Origin: Gordonia amarae NBRC 15530
GTDB lineage: Bacteria > Actinomycetota > Actinomycetes > Mycobacteriales > Mycobacteriaceae
Reading direction: 5' to 3'
Length of the DNA: 64,000 nt
Assembly (NCBI RefSeq): GCF_000241345.1
Contig: NZ_BAED01000045.1
Span: 1-64,000 of the forward strand
Position 1 is the stretch's first letter, and each line of letters starts with the position of its first letter. The translations under genes and the position numbers were made by a program. Below are positions 34,635 to 44,895 of this stretch, in pieces. Under the pieces are notes generated by a model, which saw only the letters and a list, made by a program, of their open reading frames with translations, did no database searches and was not told the DNA's origin.

Positions 34635-35033
34635 GTGGTGGAAAGAACGACTCTCACCGACAGCTGGTGGGCCCGCGCGCAGAGTGATCTCACCGCTCGG
34701 ACACAGAGTGACTGTTCGACCGGATTCGCCGGCGCCTTGACGACCGTCCGTTCCCGGAGTGGATCGATCACCGTGACCGCAACGCATCAGGGACTGCCGG
34801 TGTCCATCAAGATCGCCGACCGCGAAATGCGCCGCGACATGGCCGGATTGGCGGCCGAGCTCACCGAACTGTGTCAGGGCGCCGCGATGGTATCCGGAAT
34901 CCGGCTCCGCACAAAGCTTCTCGACGAGGGTATGGACGCCGATATCGTCGGTGCCATGGGACTGCCCACTTCCGACGATCTCGCCGACTTCGAGCGACGC
35001 ACGGAGCGCACGGACGGGTCGACGGTCAGATGA
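34635..35033 (+). CDS. YbaB/EbfC-family protein 1
   Basis: About 132 residues from the GTG pair at 34635/34638, which follows a GGGGG run; an ATG at 34584 has no ribosome-binding site. The part TVRSRSGSITVTATHQGLPV, then DREMRRDMAGLAAELTELCQ, fits the YbaB/EbfC fold that often accompanies mycobacterial and gordonial esx genes. Its stop overlaps the start of a second YbaB-like gene (ATGA). The role in type VII secretion is not known. Confidence 0.65.
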   Translation: MVERTTLTDSWWARAQSDLTARTQSDCSTGFAGALTTVRSRSGSITVTATHQGLPVSIKIADREMRRDMAGLAAELTELCQGAAMVSGIRLRTKLLDEGMDADIVGAMGLPTSDDLADFERRTERTDGSTVR

Positions 35034-35350
35034 ACTGGGGCATAGATGAATTGGAATCACGGGCGCGTACGCAGCTGAGCCGGATGCAGGATTTCTCCGA
35101 CAGGCTCGGGTCGATCAATGTACGGGAAACTTCGCCCGACGGCCTGGTCACCATCGGCGTCGACGGCGTCGGCGGGGTGCGGGAGATCGTGCTCTCCCCG
35201 CGGGCCGATCGGCTGGGTGCGCCCAGGCTTGGTGAAACGATCGTCGCCACAGCGGCTTTGGCGGCACAGCGTGCTTTCGCGCAGCGTGCGCGGATGACCG
35301 AGGAGTTCACCGAGTCGTTTGCCGAACTCCTCGGCAGCCGGCCCGCCTGA
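35030..35350 (+). CDS. YbaB/EbfC-family protein 2
   Basis: 106 residues starting MNWGIDELESRARTQLSRMQ, with ETSPDGLVTIGVDGVGGVRE typical of YbaB/EbfC folds. It is coupled to the preceding gene by a 4-nt overlap. The pair probably forms a heterodimer. The following 213-nt gap before 35564 shows no gene. Confidence 0.68.
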   Translation: MNWGIDELESRARTQLSRMQDFSDRLGSINVRETSPDGLVTIGVDGVGGVREIVLSPRADRLGAPRLGETIVATAALAAQRAFAQRARMTEEFTESFAELLGSRPA

Positions 35351-35563
35351 ACGTCGCTGGCGCCACGCGCCGGTGACAATCGTCGGCCGATGCCGGTGCC
35401 GGTATGTCCTTCCGTGACTCAACGTATTTCCCGGAATGCCGAGCGCCTGGCGCATCGGTGTCAGTGCATTGCCGAATGTATTTGTTTGTGAGTAACAGCA
35501 ATTGGACATCAGTCATACGCCAGGGCCGTCGACCGGCGGTCCGAACAGGGAGAAGGGGGATCG

Positions 35564-35884
35564 ATGAACACGACCGTTGTCGTTCCTGACGCGGTCCGCG
35601 TCTACGGACAGAGCTCGGCAGCCACCGGGGTCGCCGTCGCCGGTGCGGGCGCCATCAACGCCGGAGCCAACACCATGGCGCTCATCCCGGTGTTCGGGCT
35701 CATCGGGCAGGAGTTCCTCGCGTCCTTCATCGGCGCGCAGGCCAACCACCTGTCCTCGGTGAGCGAGGTCGCCGCGGTGCACCTGGGAACGGGTGCGGCC
35801 GCGATCGGCGGTGCCGCGGACTTCGAGAACACCGACGGCGACTGCGCGAGCGGCATCACGCGGACTCTCGGGATGCGGGCATGA
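35564..35884 (+). CDS. EspC-like type VII secretion-associated protein 1
   Basis: 106 residues starting MNTTVVVPDAVRVYGQSSAA, then INAGANTMALIPVFGLIGQE and FIGAQANHLSSVSEVAAVH. The helical hairpin and the VP.AV..YG start fit the EspC/DUF2580 family of ESX-1-linked substrates. GGGAGAAGGGGG precedes the ATG. Its stop overlaps the start of the next gene (ATGA), suggesting co-secretion partners. Confidence 0.75.
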   Translation: MNTTVVVPDAVRVYGQSSAATGVAVAGAGAINAGANTMALIPVFGLIGQEFLASFIGAQANHLSSVSEVAAVHLGTGAAAIGGAADFENTDGDCASGITRTLGMRA

Positions 35885-37347
35885 GCTCGGGCGGCGCGCC
35901 GAGTACGGCGACGGCTCCGGGATCGGCCACCGGGTCTGGCCACGGCGGCCACGCCGTGGGAGAGGCGAGCAGCCAGAGTCACGGCTCCGTCGGCGCCGGC
36001 CACCGAGCCGGCGACGACATGTCGATCAACGACATGATCGCGGCGACCCCGCTGGGACCGATCCTCGACCGCCCCGTGAGCGATGTCCTGGCCGGTCTGA
36101 CCCTGCCGGCGATTCCGCAGATACCCGAGCTGCCGCCCCTGCCGGGACTCCCGGACCTGCCCACCCTCGACCTGAGCGCGTTGCTCAAACCGATCACCGA
36201 CCTCCTCGGCGGATTCGGCACCGGAAACCTGTCGACCGCCGCCATCGACCCCACGGCGCTGTTCACCGCCCTGTCCGGGGTCCTCGACACCGCGATGTCG
36301 ACATCGTCGGGTGCGCTGAAGGTCGCCTCAGAAGTCTGGGACGGTCAGGGCTCGCAGGCCGCGATCGCCAAGAACGTCAAGGTCACCTCCGATACCACCG
36401 CCGTGTCGAAGCAGGGTACGACGATGTCGATCGACATCCAGGTCGCGGCGGCCATCGTCGGCACCGGGCTGGCGCAATTGCAGGGGATCATCGCGGCGAC
36501 GGTGGGCAAGATCGGTGCGACCTTGCCGATCATCGCGACGCCGGCCGGGCAGGGACTCGCACTGGGGTTCGCGGCGGAAGGACTCTCCCAGGCGATCACG
36601 GTGGTCACCGCGACGCGCGCTCAACTGCTCGGACCCACCGCCAACATGAACCTCAACGGCCTCAAGGTCAGGGTGACCAACGTGCCCGGGCTGAAGGGGG
36701 TGAACCCGTTCTCGGTGGCCGGATCCGTCGTCGACACTGTCACGCCCGTCGTCGGGGCGGTCAAGCAGATACCGACCAACCTGACGACCCCGAACACCCC
36801 GACCACCACGAAGACCGTCCCCACCACCACGACACCGGCGCCGGTGACCACGAAGCAGACGACCAGGCGTGACCAGGTCGCGCCGACGTCCGGGAACGAC
36901 CCGGTGGTGCGGACCGCGTCGCTGGACGGACTCTCACCGTCGTCGGCGGGTCTGTACGGCAACAGCGGTGCCACGCCGACGGGCTCGCCGTCGTCGCAGA
37001 CCCCGGCCGGCAGCTTCCGGCCCGCCATGCCCACCGGTGCCGACCCCGCGGCGGCAACCGCCGCGGCCGCCCGGAACCTCACCGGCGGCACCGGATTCGG
37101 CACCGGCGCACCGATGGTGTCCGCGCCGGGAACAGCCGGCGGCCGCGGTTCGGGCGACGGATCGCAGGGCAGTGCCTCCTATCTGGTCAGCGAGGACAAC
37201 GGCCGCCGCGTCGTCGGCGATGTCGGTGGCACCGCCCCGGCCGTGTTCGGAGCGGATAACGAGTCCGGTAGTGCCGCAAAACAATCGGAACCCGATATCG
37301 CGCTCCGTCTGAACCTGGCGCTTGACGCCGGTTCCGGCAAGAACTGA
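35881..37347 (+). CDS. Large secreted-type protein of the esx locus
   Basis: A 488-residue protein without a recognised enzyme domain. Residues 1-45 are Ser/Gly/His-rich; 46-115 contain Pro/Leu repeats (IPQIPELPPLPGLPDLPTLD); 115-270 are a helical region (VAAAIVGTGLAQLQGIIAAT); 290-330 are Thr/Pro-rich (NTPTTTKTVPTTTTPAPVTT); the rest is Gly/Ser/Ala-rich. It starts inside the stop of the EspC-like gene. The composition and position suggest a type VII substrate or surface protein analogous to EspE or EspB, but no homology is claimed. Confidence 0.65.
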   Translation: MSSGGAPSTATAPGSATGSGHGGHAVGEASSQSHGSVGAGHRAGDDMSINDMIAATPLGPILDRPVSDVLAGLTLPAIPQIPELPPLPGLPDLPTLDLSALLKPITDLLGGFGTGNLSTAAIDPTALFTALSGVLDTAMSTSSGALKVASEVWDGQGSQAAIAKNVKVTSDTTAVSKQGTTMSIDIQVAAAIVGTGLAQLQGIIAATVGKIGATLPIIATPAGQGLALGFAAEGLSQAITVVTATRAQLLGPTANMNLNGLKVRVTNVPGLKGVNPFSVAGSVVDTVTPVVGAVKQIPTNLTTPNTPTTTKTVPTTTTPAPVTTKQTTRRDQVAPTSGNDPVVRTASLDGLSPSSAGLYGNSGATPTGSPSSQTPAGSFRPAMPTGADPAAATAAAARNLTGGTGFGTGAPMVSAPGTAGGRGSGDGSQGSASYLVSEDNGRRVVGDVGGTAPAVFGADNESGSAAKQSEPDIALRLNLALDAGSGKN

Positions 37348-37402
37348 ACCGTCGCCGAGTTCCCGAACCCTGAGTGCCCATACCGCGAAACGAGACAGTC
37401 CC

Positions 37403-37708
37403 ATGACCACATCCGAATTCTGGGTCGACCCCCACGCGCTGCGCCGTACCGCGGCGCAATTCGACAAGTACGCCGAACGGCTCGACGGTATCGCGACGGT
37501 GCACGGGCCCGCGCTGCGCGTCGCGCCGGCCGCCCGCGACGAGGTATCGGCGGGCGTAGCGCGTTCGGCGACGTCGGGAGCCGACCACTTCGTCGTCGAG
37601 ATCACCACGGGGGCAGCCGAATTCCGCGCCATCGCAACGGCCTTGCGTACTCACGCCGCAGAGGTGGGCGTCGCCGACGAGCGGCTCGCGGCGGAATTGC
37701 GGCTCTAG
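37403..37708 (+). CDS. EspC-like type VII secretion-associated protein 2
   Basis: 101 residues starting MTTSEFWVDPHALRRTAAQF, predicted to be mostly helical (YAERLDGIATVHGPALRVA, then GADHFVVEITTGAAEFRAIA). The V.P..LR..A..F.....R pattern fits the EspC/ESX-1-associated family. The PPE-like gene follows 2 nt later, so the two may form a secreted pair as EspC- and PE-type partners do. Confidence 0.65.
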   Translation: MTTSEFWVDPHALRRTAAQFDKYAERLDGIATVHGPALRVAPAARDEVSAGVARSATSGADHFVVEITTGAAEFRAIATALRTHAAEVGVADERLAAELRL

Positions 37709-37710
37709 TC

Positions 37711-38835
37711 ATGACGGGTTTCACGGGTGTCGACTGGGAGAACAGAACACAGCTGCGTCTGCACGCCGACCTTGCCGCAGGGCCGGGCGCCGTTCCGCTC
37801 GCCGAAGCCGCGAGGGCATGGACCGCCGCGGGCAACGACCTGGCAGGGATCGCCACGGACGTGAATGCGACGCTGCGGAACCTCGGTATGCAGTGGAGCG
37901 TCGCGGGCGAACCCGACGTGGGGCCGGCGTTGCGGCGCATGGCCGAATGGCTCGTCGAGATGTCCGGCACCGCCGATCGGTCCGGCGGCGTCGCGGATGT
38001 CCAGTCCACGGCGGTCGAGGTGGCGCGGCGGACGATGCCGCATCCCGACGGGCTCGCCGGTGACCTGCCGGGCATCCTGACCGTTCTCGGTCCCGCCGGG
38101 GCGACCCTGCTCGGGGCGATGGCGGACCTTGAACTGGCACAGCAGAGCGGGCGCCTGCGGGCGGCTCGGGTGATGGCCGCCTACGAACACGCGGCAACCG
38201 AGGCGGTGCGGTCCTGGTACACATCCACGCCGTCACCGAATGTGGTGCGTACGAACAATATACAGCCGATCGCGGACGGCGGGCCGGAGCGCCGGGACTC
38301 CGGGCGCGTGGCCCCGGATGCGGGGGCCACCCCGGCGGTGTCCGGCGGGCAGGCGGGAACGCCGCCGGTTCCGCTGTCGGCCGGGCTTGCGATGCCGGCA
38401 GTGGTGCCGGGCACGTACGCCCACAGCCAGGTGGGCAGACCCGCAGGGCTGAGTGACCGCAAGGAAGGGGCGGACGTCGCCGCAGACGGTGTGGGAGCCG
38501 GGGCGGCGATCGGCGGTGACAGTGGGGTGGCCGCCGATCCGGCTCTCACCCGGCAGGGTGCCGCGACTGTCGGGGCGCCGGTCCTGCCGTCGGCGGTACC
38601 CGCCTCCGCCGCGGCACCCTCCGCGGCCGCCTCGGTCTGGACCGGGGCGCAGCCGACGGCATATACGCAGCCCGCTGTGGTCTCCGATCGTTGGGTCCGC
38701 ATCGACGCCGACACAACCGCACCTGCCCCGGTGGCCGACCCCGCGCACCGGACGACCTGGACGGACATCGAGGCGATGGACACCGCCGCACCCGATTACG
38801 TGGTGGGTGCCGGATCCGGGGGAGGTGGCCGATGA
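37711..38835 (+). CDS. PPE-like protein
   Basis: 374 residues. Residues 1-175 look like a PPE-type helical domain (PLAEAARAWTAAGNDLAGIA, LRRMAEWLVEMSGTADRSGG and MAAYEHAATEAVRSWYTSTP). The Pro-Pro-Glu start itself is absent. The rest is an Ala/Gly/Pro-rich linker and tail ending VVGAGSGGGGR. The PPE domain normally pairs with a PE or EspC-type helical hairpin and is held by EspG; both are encoded next to it. Its stop overlaps the espG start (ATGA). Confidence 0.65.
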   Translation: MTGFTGVDWENRTQLRLHADLAAGPGAVPLAEAARAWTAAGNDLAGIATDVNATLRNLGMQWSVAGEPDVGPALRRMAEWLVEMSGTADRSGGVADVQSTAVEVARRTMPHPDGLAGDLPGILTVLGPAGATLLGAMADLELAQQSGRLRAARVMAAYEHAATEAVRSWYTSTPSPNVVRTNNIQPIADGGPERRDSGRVAPDAGATPAVSGGQAGTPPVPLSAGLAMPAVVPGTYAHSQVGRPAGLSDRKEGADVAADGVGAGAAIGGDSGVAADPALTRQGAATVGAPVLPSAVPASAAAPSAAASVWTGAQPTAYTQPAVVSDRWVRIDADTTAPAPVADPAHRTTWTDIEAMDTAAPDYVVGAGSGGGGR

Positions 38836-39734
38836 CCACGGGCGCTGCCACCTACCTGCTCGACGCGGTGCGCCTGGCGGGGTTGCGCGCCGAGCTCGGC
38901 GTCCAGACCTGGCCCGCGGTGCTCGACGAATCCGGCCTCGCCCGCACGGCACCGGCCGGGGTGGACCACGGGGCCGACGCTCTCCCGGACTGGCTCGTCG
39001 AGGGCCTGCGGGTACTCGGTCATCCGTTGTGCCACATCGAGATAAGGACGGTCGATGACGCCTCCGGCTGCGTCCGGCGGACCTGCATCGCGGCCCGGCC
39101 GCGCCGCGTGGTCGAGGCGACGATCGTGGGCGAGGGGATCGTGGCAGAGGGGATCGTGGCAGCTGGGATCGGAGAGCAGGGGGAAGGCGGCGCGGTGATC
39201 GGATTCCGGGATCTCGGCGCACCCGCCGTCTTTCTCCGAGATGGTCCGGCGTTGCTCGCCGCGGCGGTGCGCGGTGCCTTCGGGGATGCCGACGTCCCTC
39301 GGTTCGGGTCCATCACCGCGCCTCGCGATCACGTCCTCGACATCCTCCGGCAGACAACGGGACTCGGTGCCGCGGCGGTGCGGGAGACCGTGGCCGACGG
39401 TCTTCGGAGACTGGACGTCGACACCTCCGATGCGCGGGTGGCCGCGGCGTTCGCGACCGCGTCCCGGCGCAGTGAGGTGGTCGCGTACGCCGCAGAGGGG
39501 GTGGTCACAGAGGGGATGGTCACGGAGGGGGTGGTCCCGTACCGGTCGCCGGGTGCGATCGGTGTCTTCGAGACCACCGGCGGGCGGATAGTGGCGAGCG
39601 CGGCGGCCGCCGCCGACGGCCGGATGTGGACCACGTTGTCGCCGGGCACCGGGCATCGCATCGAACAGGCCGTGACCCTGCTGCTCGAACCGCTCGGTCG
39701 GCTGCTGCCGGCGGGCGCCGGCAATCATCGGTGA
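38832..39734 (+). CDS. EspG-family type VII secretion chaperone
   Basis: A 300-residue EspG-like protein. It has FETTGGRIVASAAAAADGRM, then WTTLSPGTGHRIEQAVTLL, matching the EspG C-terminal pattern, and an N-terminal LAGLRAELGVQTWPAVLDES. EspG keeps PPE proteins soluble and delivers them to the ESX channel. Two places carry a 15-bp tandem repeat encoding EG-containing pentapeptides: four units at 39123-39182 and three at 39492-39536. They are probably surface loops. The gene overlaps the PPE-like gene by 4 nt. Confidence 0.8.
   Translation: MTTGAATYLLDAVRLAGLRAELGVQTWPAVLDESGLARTAPAGVDHGADALPDWLVEGLRVLGHPLCHIEIRTVDDASGCVRRTCIAARPRRVVEATIVGEGIVAEGIVAAGIGEQGEGGAVIGFRDLGAPAVFLRDGPALLAAAVRGAFGDADVPRFGSITAPRDHVLDILRQTTGLGAAAVRETVADGLRRLDVDTSDARVAAAFATASRRSEVVAYAAEGVVTEGMVTEGVVPYRSPGAIGVFETTGGRIVASAAAAADGRMWTTLSPGTGHRIEQAVTLLLEPLGRLLPAGAGNHR
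39123..39182 (+). repeat. Four 15-bp tandem units inside espG
   Basis: Units starting ATCGTGG or ATCGGAG at 39123, 39138, 39153 and 39168 encode IVGEG, IVAEG, IVAAG and IGEQG. A related three-unit block at 39492-39536 encodes AEGVV, TEGMV, TEGVV. Confidence 0.8.
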
Positions 39735-39806
39735 TTCTCTCTTTTACTTCACTTGCGTCACAACACAACAGGCAACCATCCGGTTGTCTCACCAGAGGAG
39801 GAAACA

Positions 39807-40142
39807 ATGCAGTTCGGTTCATCCAACGGGGTTTCCATCGACCTGGCCGCCAGCCAGTCGTCGGCGAACTCCATCGGCACCATCGTCAGCGAGATGAAGG
39901 GCATCCTGAACCAGATCCAGACGTCGGCCGGTACCGGCCAGGCGAGCTGGAGCGGGCAGGCGGCCACCGCCTTCGGCAACACCCACAACAACTGGCAGGA
40001 TCTCGCCACCCGCCTCAACACCGCGCTCAACGAGATGGAGGCCAACCTGACCACGAGTTTCAAGGGCTACGACAGCCAGGACTCGGAGGTCGCGAGTGTG
40101 GTGACCCAGAGCGTGGGCGGAACGTCGACTCTCAATCTCTGA
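39807..40142 (+). CDS. WXG100 protein, EsxB-like
   Basis: 111 residues starting MQFGSSNGVSIDLAASQSSA. The helix-turn-helix turn carries WSG (ASWSGQAATAFGNTHNNW), and the C-terminal part has YDSQD, fitting the YxxxD/E export signal of type VII substrates. AGAGGAGG lies 5-12 nt before the ATG. It heads the esx pair. Confidence 0.9.
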   Translation: MQFGSSNGVSIDLAASQSSANSIGTIVSEMKGILNQIQTSAGTGQASWSGQAATAFGNTHNNWQDLATRLNTALNEMEANLTTSFKGYDSQDSEVASVVTQSVGGTSTLNL

Positions 40143-40223
40143 CCCTCGCATCTGCGACCACCGCGTCCGGTGCTCGCACCGGTCCGCACATCCCAGCCTT
40201 CACCAGCCATAGAGGAGAACAGC

Positions 40224-40520
40224 ATGTCCAACGGCATCATCGCCTACAACTTCGCCGGCCTCGACACCCTGTCCGGCGACCTGAAAAGCCAGTTCACCAA
40301 GCTCGGCACCCTCGCCGAGGAACTGAAGACGCAGGTCAACAAGCTCGGCGCCAACTGGCAGTCGCAGGAGGGTGCGGCGGCGTATCAGCAGGCGCAGACC
40401 AAGTGGGACAACGCCTTCGCCGACGTCCGGACCCAGCTGAACGGCCTCGGCAGCGGCGTCGAGAACGCGGGCACCATGATGCGCAACGCCGATCGCCGCG
40501 TGCGCGACAGCTTCGCCTGA
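40224..40520 (+). CDS. WXG100 protein, EsxA-like
   Basis: 98 residues starting MSNGIIAYNFAGLDTLSGDL. The turn reads ANWQSQEGAAAYQQAQTKWD: the WXG motif is WQS here, with Ser in place of Gly. The length and helical-hairpin pattern are otherwise those of EsxA. GAGGAGAA precedes the ATG. It should heterodimerise with the preceding EsxB-like protein. No ecc or mycP genes flank the pair. Confidence 0.9.
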   Translation: MSNGIIAYNFAGLDTLSGDLKSQFTKLGTLAEELKTQVNKLGANWQSQEGAAAYQQAQTKWDNAFADVRTQLNGLGSGVENAGTMMRNADRRVRDSFA

Positions 40521-40737
40521 CCCGGTACCCCTGACCCGGCAGCCTTGATCTGGTGCCCGTGTGAGATCGCCCCGCAGGTCCGCAACACCGCGGTACTGCG
40601 GGGCGATGCGCAGGCCGGGGCAGTATCGTCAACGCTGATCGAGCCGCACCCGTGCGGCCCGGTCCGCGTGGCGCGCCTTCCGTCACGTGCCCGATCCCGG
40701 TGCGGCAGGCCGCGCCGACGCCAGACCCAGGAGAACC

Positions 40738-41664
40738 GTGTCCGCAGAGGGATCAAAACGCGCGATCATCGCCGCACTGCTGGCCAACGCCGGAATCGCC
40801 GCCGCCAAGTTCGTCGGCTTCCTGATCACCGGATCGTCGTCGATGGCCGCCGAAGCGGTGCACTCGGTCGCCGATACCTCGAATCAGGGACTGTTGCTGC
40901 TCGGGCAGAGCCGGGCCGCCAAGCAGGCGAACCGGCTGCACCCGTTCGGGTACGGCCGCAGCCGCTACTTCTATTCGTTCGTGGTGGCGCTCGTCCTGTT
41001 CACGCTCGGCTCGATGTTCGCGATCTACGAGGGCATCGAGAAGGTCCGGCACGCCCACGATCACGCCCTCGAATCGCCGATCGTCGCGGTGGTGATCCTG
41101 GCGATCGCGATCTGCCTGGAGGGCTACAGCTTCCGGACCGCCTACAAGGAGTCCAAGCCCCTCAAGGGCGATGCCACATGGTGGCAGTTCATCCGCAACG
41201 CGCGCACCCCGGAACTGCCGGTCGTGCTGCTGGAGGACTCCGGTGCGCTCATCGGTCTGGTCCTGGCGCTCGGCGGTGTCGGCCTGACGATGATCACCGA
41301 CAACGCGGTCTGGGACGGTGTGGGCACCCTGGCGATCGGTGCGCTGCTGGGTGTCATCGCGATCATCCTGATCGTCGAGATGCACAGCCTGCTGATCGGT
41401 GAGGGCGCCACCGACGCGGAGGAAAAGGCGTTGCTGGCCGAACTCGCCGCCGCCGACGGCGTCGACCGGGTCATCCACATGAAGACCCAATACCTCGGAC
41501 CCGACGAGATGCTGGTGGCCGCCAAGATCGCCATTTCCCCGGGCAGCGACATCGCCAAGATCGCCGACACCATCAACGCGGCCGAATTGCGTGTGCGCAC
41601 GGCACTTCCGCAGGCCCGGCTGATCTATCTCGAACCCGACATCGACCAAGGCGTCGTCAACTAA
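40738..41664 (+). CDS. Cation diffusion facilitator family transporter
   Basis: A 308-residue CDF protein with about five to six membrane helices and a cytoplasmic C-terminal domain. Metal-site segments include SSSMAAEAVHSVADTSNQGL (HxxxD) and LLEDSGALIGLVLA (ExxxxL..D region). The GTG at 40738 follows AGGAGAA. Family members export Zn2+, Fe2+, Mn2+ or Co2+; the metal cannot be read from sequence. The 217-nt gap before it holds no gene. Confidence 0.9.
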   Translation: MSAEGSKRAIIAALLANAGIAAAKFVGFLITGSSSMAAEAVHSVADTSNQGLLLLGQSRAAKQANRLHPFGYGRSRYFYSFVVALVLFTLGSMFAIYEGIEKVRHAHDHALESPIVAVVILAIAICLEGYSFRTAYKESKPLKGDATWWQFIRNARTPELPVVLLEDSGALIGLVLALGGVGLTMITDNAVWDGVGTLAIGALLGVIAIILIVEMHSLLIGEGATDAEEKALLAELAAADGVDRVIHMKTQYLGPDEMLVAAKIAISPGSDIAKIADTINAAELRVRTALPQARLIYLEPDIDQGVVN

Positions 41665-41718
41665 CGTAACGCCCATGGTCCGAAGCGTTACCGCCCACGC
41701 AGGTTCGGGGGTCGTGAG

Positions 41719-43230
41719 ATGAGTATGTTGTTCAATCGCGTCAAGTCGGTCGAGCAGTCGATCGCCGACACCGACGAACCCGATTCCAAACTCCGCAAGG
41801 ACCTCACCGCGTGGGACCTGACGGTCTTCGGCGTGGCGGTCGTGGTCGGTGCCGGTATCTTCACCCTCACCGCCCGCACCGCCGGTAACGTCGCCGGGGC
41901 GTCGGTGTCGCTGGCGTTCGTGATCGCCGCGGTCGCGTGCGGTCTGGCCGCGCTGTGCTACGCCGAGTTCGCCTCGACGGTGCCGGTCGCGGGCAGCGCG
42001 TACACCTTCACGTTCGCCACGTTCGGCGAGTTCCTGGCCTGGATCATCGGCTGGGACCTGATGCTGGAGCTGGCTCTCGCGGCGTCGGTGGTGAGTAAGG
42101 GCTGGTCGGCCTATCTGGCGGATTTCCTGAACATCACCACCACCGTCGACATCGGATTCGACCTCGACTGGGGCGCGGTGCTGCTGATCGCGGTCCTGAC
42201 CGTGCTGCTGGCGCTGGGCACCAAGATCTCCTCGCGGGTCTCGCTCATCATCACCTCGATCAAGGTGGGCGTGGTGGTGCTGATGATCATCGTCGGCGCC
42301 TTCTACATCAAGGGCTCCAACTACAGTCCGTACATCCCCGAGTCGAAGCCCACCGACACCGGTTCGGGTATTCATCAGACGCTGTTCTCGGCGATCACCG
42401 GAGGCGGCGACACCAACTTCGGCTGGTACGGGCTGCTGGCCGCGGCGTCGCTGGTGTTCTTCGCATTCATCGGCTTCGACGTCGTGGCCACCACCGCGGA
42501 GGAGACCAAGGATCCGCAGCGCGCCCTGCCGCGCGGCATCCTGGGCTCGCTCGCCATCGTGACCGTGCTGTACGTGCTGGTCACCCTGGTGCTCACGGGG
42601 ATGGTGCCCTACACCGATCTGGCCGGTGACAGCACGCTGACCACAGCGTTCAAGATCCGTGGCGTCACCTGGGTGGGCTGGATCATCAACCTCGGCGCTA
42701 TCGCGGGCCTGACCACGGTGGTCATGGTGATGCTGCTCGGCCAGACCCGGGTGGCGTTCGCGATGTCGCGTGACGGCCTGCTGCCACGCGCGCTGGCACA
42801 CACCGGGAAACGCGGCACCCCCGCCCGGCTGACGATGATCGTGGGGGCGGTATCGGCGGTACTGGCGGCGATCTTCCCGATGGGCACCCTCGAAGAGATG
42901 GTCAACATCGGCACCTTGTTCGCATTCGTGCTGGTCAGTATCGGTGTGGTGGTGCTGCGGCGGACCCGGCCCGAACTCAAGCGCGGCTTCACGGTGCCGT
43001 TCATGCCGGTGATCCCGATCCTGTCGGTGCTGGCGTGCGTGTGGCTGATGCTCAACCTCTCCATCGAGACGTGGCTGCGGTTCATCGTCTGGATGGCGCT
43101 CGGACTGGCCATCTATTTCGGGTTCGGCCGTCACAACTCGGTGTTCGCGCGCCGGGAACGCGGGGAAATGGCGTCAGTGACATCGCCGGACCCCGCACCC
43201 GGGGCGAACCTCGGAAAGGACCTCACCTGA
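41719..43230 (+). CDS. APC-superfamily amino acid permease
   Basis: A 503-residue transporter with about twelve membrane helices. The APC signature GVAVVVGAGIFTLTARTAGN lies in helix 1 and FFAFIGFDVVATTAEETKDP in the sixth helix region, as in cationic amino acid transporters of the YfnA/CAT type. It is followed closely by ahcY; no shared function is evident. Confidence 0.92.
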   Translation: MSMLFNRVKSVEQSIADTDEPDSKLRKDLTAWDLTVFGVAVVVGAGIFTLTARTAGNVAGASVSLAFVIAAVACGLAALCYAEFASTVPVAGSAYTFTFATFGEFLAWIIGWDLMLELALAASVVSKGWSAYLADFLNITTTVDIGFDLDWGAVLLIAVLTVLLALGTKISSRVSLIITSIKVGVVVLMIIVGAFYIKGSNYSPYIPESKPTDTGSGIHQTLFSAITGGGDTNFGWYGLLAAASLVFFAFIGFDVVATTAEETKDPQRALPRGILGSLAIVTVLYVLVTLVLTGMVPYTDLAGDSTLTTAFKIRGVTWVGWIINLGAIAGLTTVVMVMLLGQTRVAFAMSRDGLLPRALAHTGKRGTPARLTMIVGAVSAVLAAIFPMGTLEEMVNIGTLFAFVLVSIGVVVLRRTRPELKRGFTVPFMPVIPILSVLACVWLMLNLSIETWLRFIVWMALGLAIYFGFGRHNSVFARRERGEMASVTSPDPAPGANLGKDLT

Positions 43231-43344
43231 CGTCCACAACGCACCTGAGGGCACCCTAACCAGGGGTCGTCCGATAGCCTCAGAGTCGACTGCTTACGCG
43301 CCGGACGACAACAGCGCCGCGCTGCTATCGACGAAGGGTTATTG

Positions 43345-44778
<1,434 letters not shown>

Positions 44779-44796
<18 letters not shown>

Positions 44797-44826
44797 GCAC
44801 TACCGCGACTGAGCACTACCGCTACT
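44779..44826 (+). repeat. Three 16-bp tandem units across the ahcY stop
   Basis: GAGCACTACCGCTACT occurs at 44779, 44795 (one change) and 44811. The first unit encodes the AhcY C-terminus EHYRY and the others follow the stop codon. Confidence 0.85.
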
Positions 44827-44859
44827 GGGCACCGAAGCCTTTGTGGCGCAACGTGATAC

Positions 44860-44889
44860 CGACGCCCCCGCCGCACGGTGGGGGCGTCG
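44860..44889. terminator. Bidirectional terminator between ahcY and tmk
   Basis: CGACGCCCCC (44860-44869) and GGGGGCGTCG (44880-44889) form a 10-bp stem between the convergent genes. Confidence 0.75.
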
Positions 44890-44895
44890 GCGCGG

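Noticed and set aside
40753..43134. A 793-codon minus-strand frame opposite the CDF and APC transporter genes
   Set aside because: His/Asp/Gln/Arg-rich shadow of two clear membrane-protein genes; no ribosome-binding site and no homology features.
43231..43344. Possible SAH riboswitch before ahcY
   Set aside because: The leader lacks the conserved core of known SAH riboswitches; only a short ordinary leader is visible.
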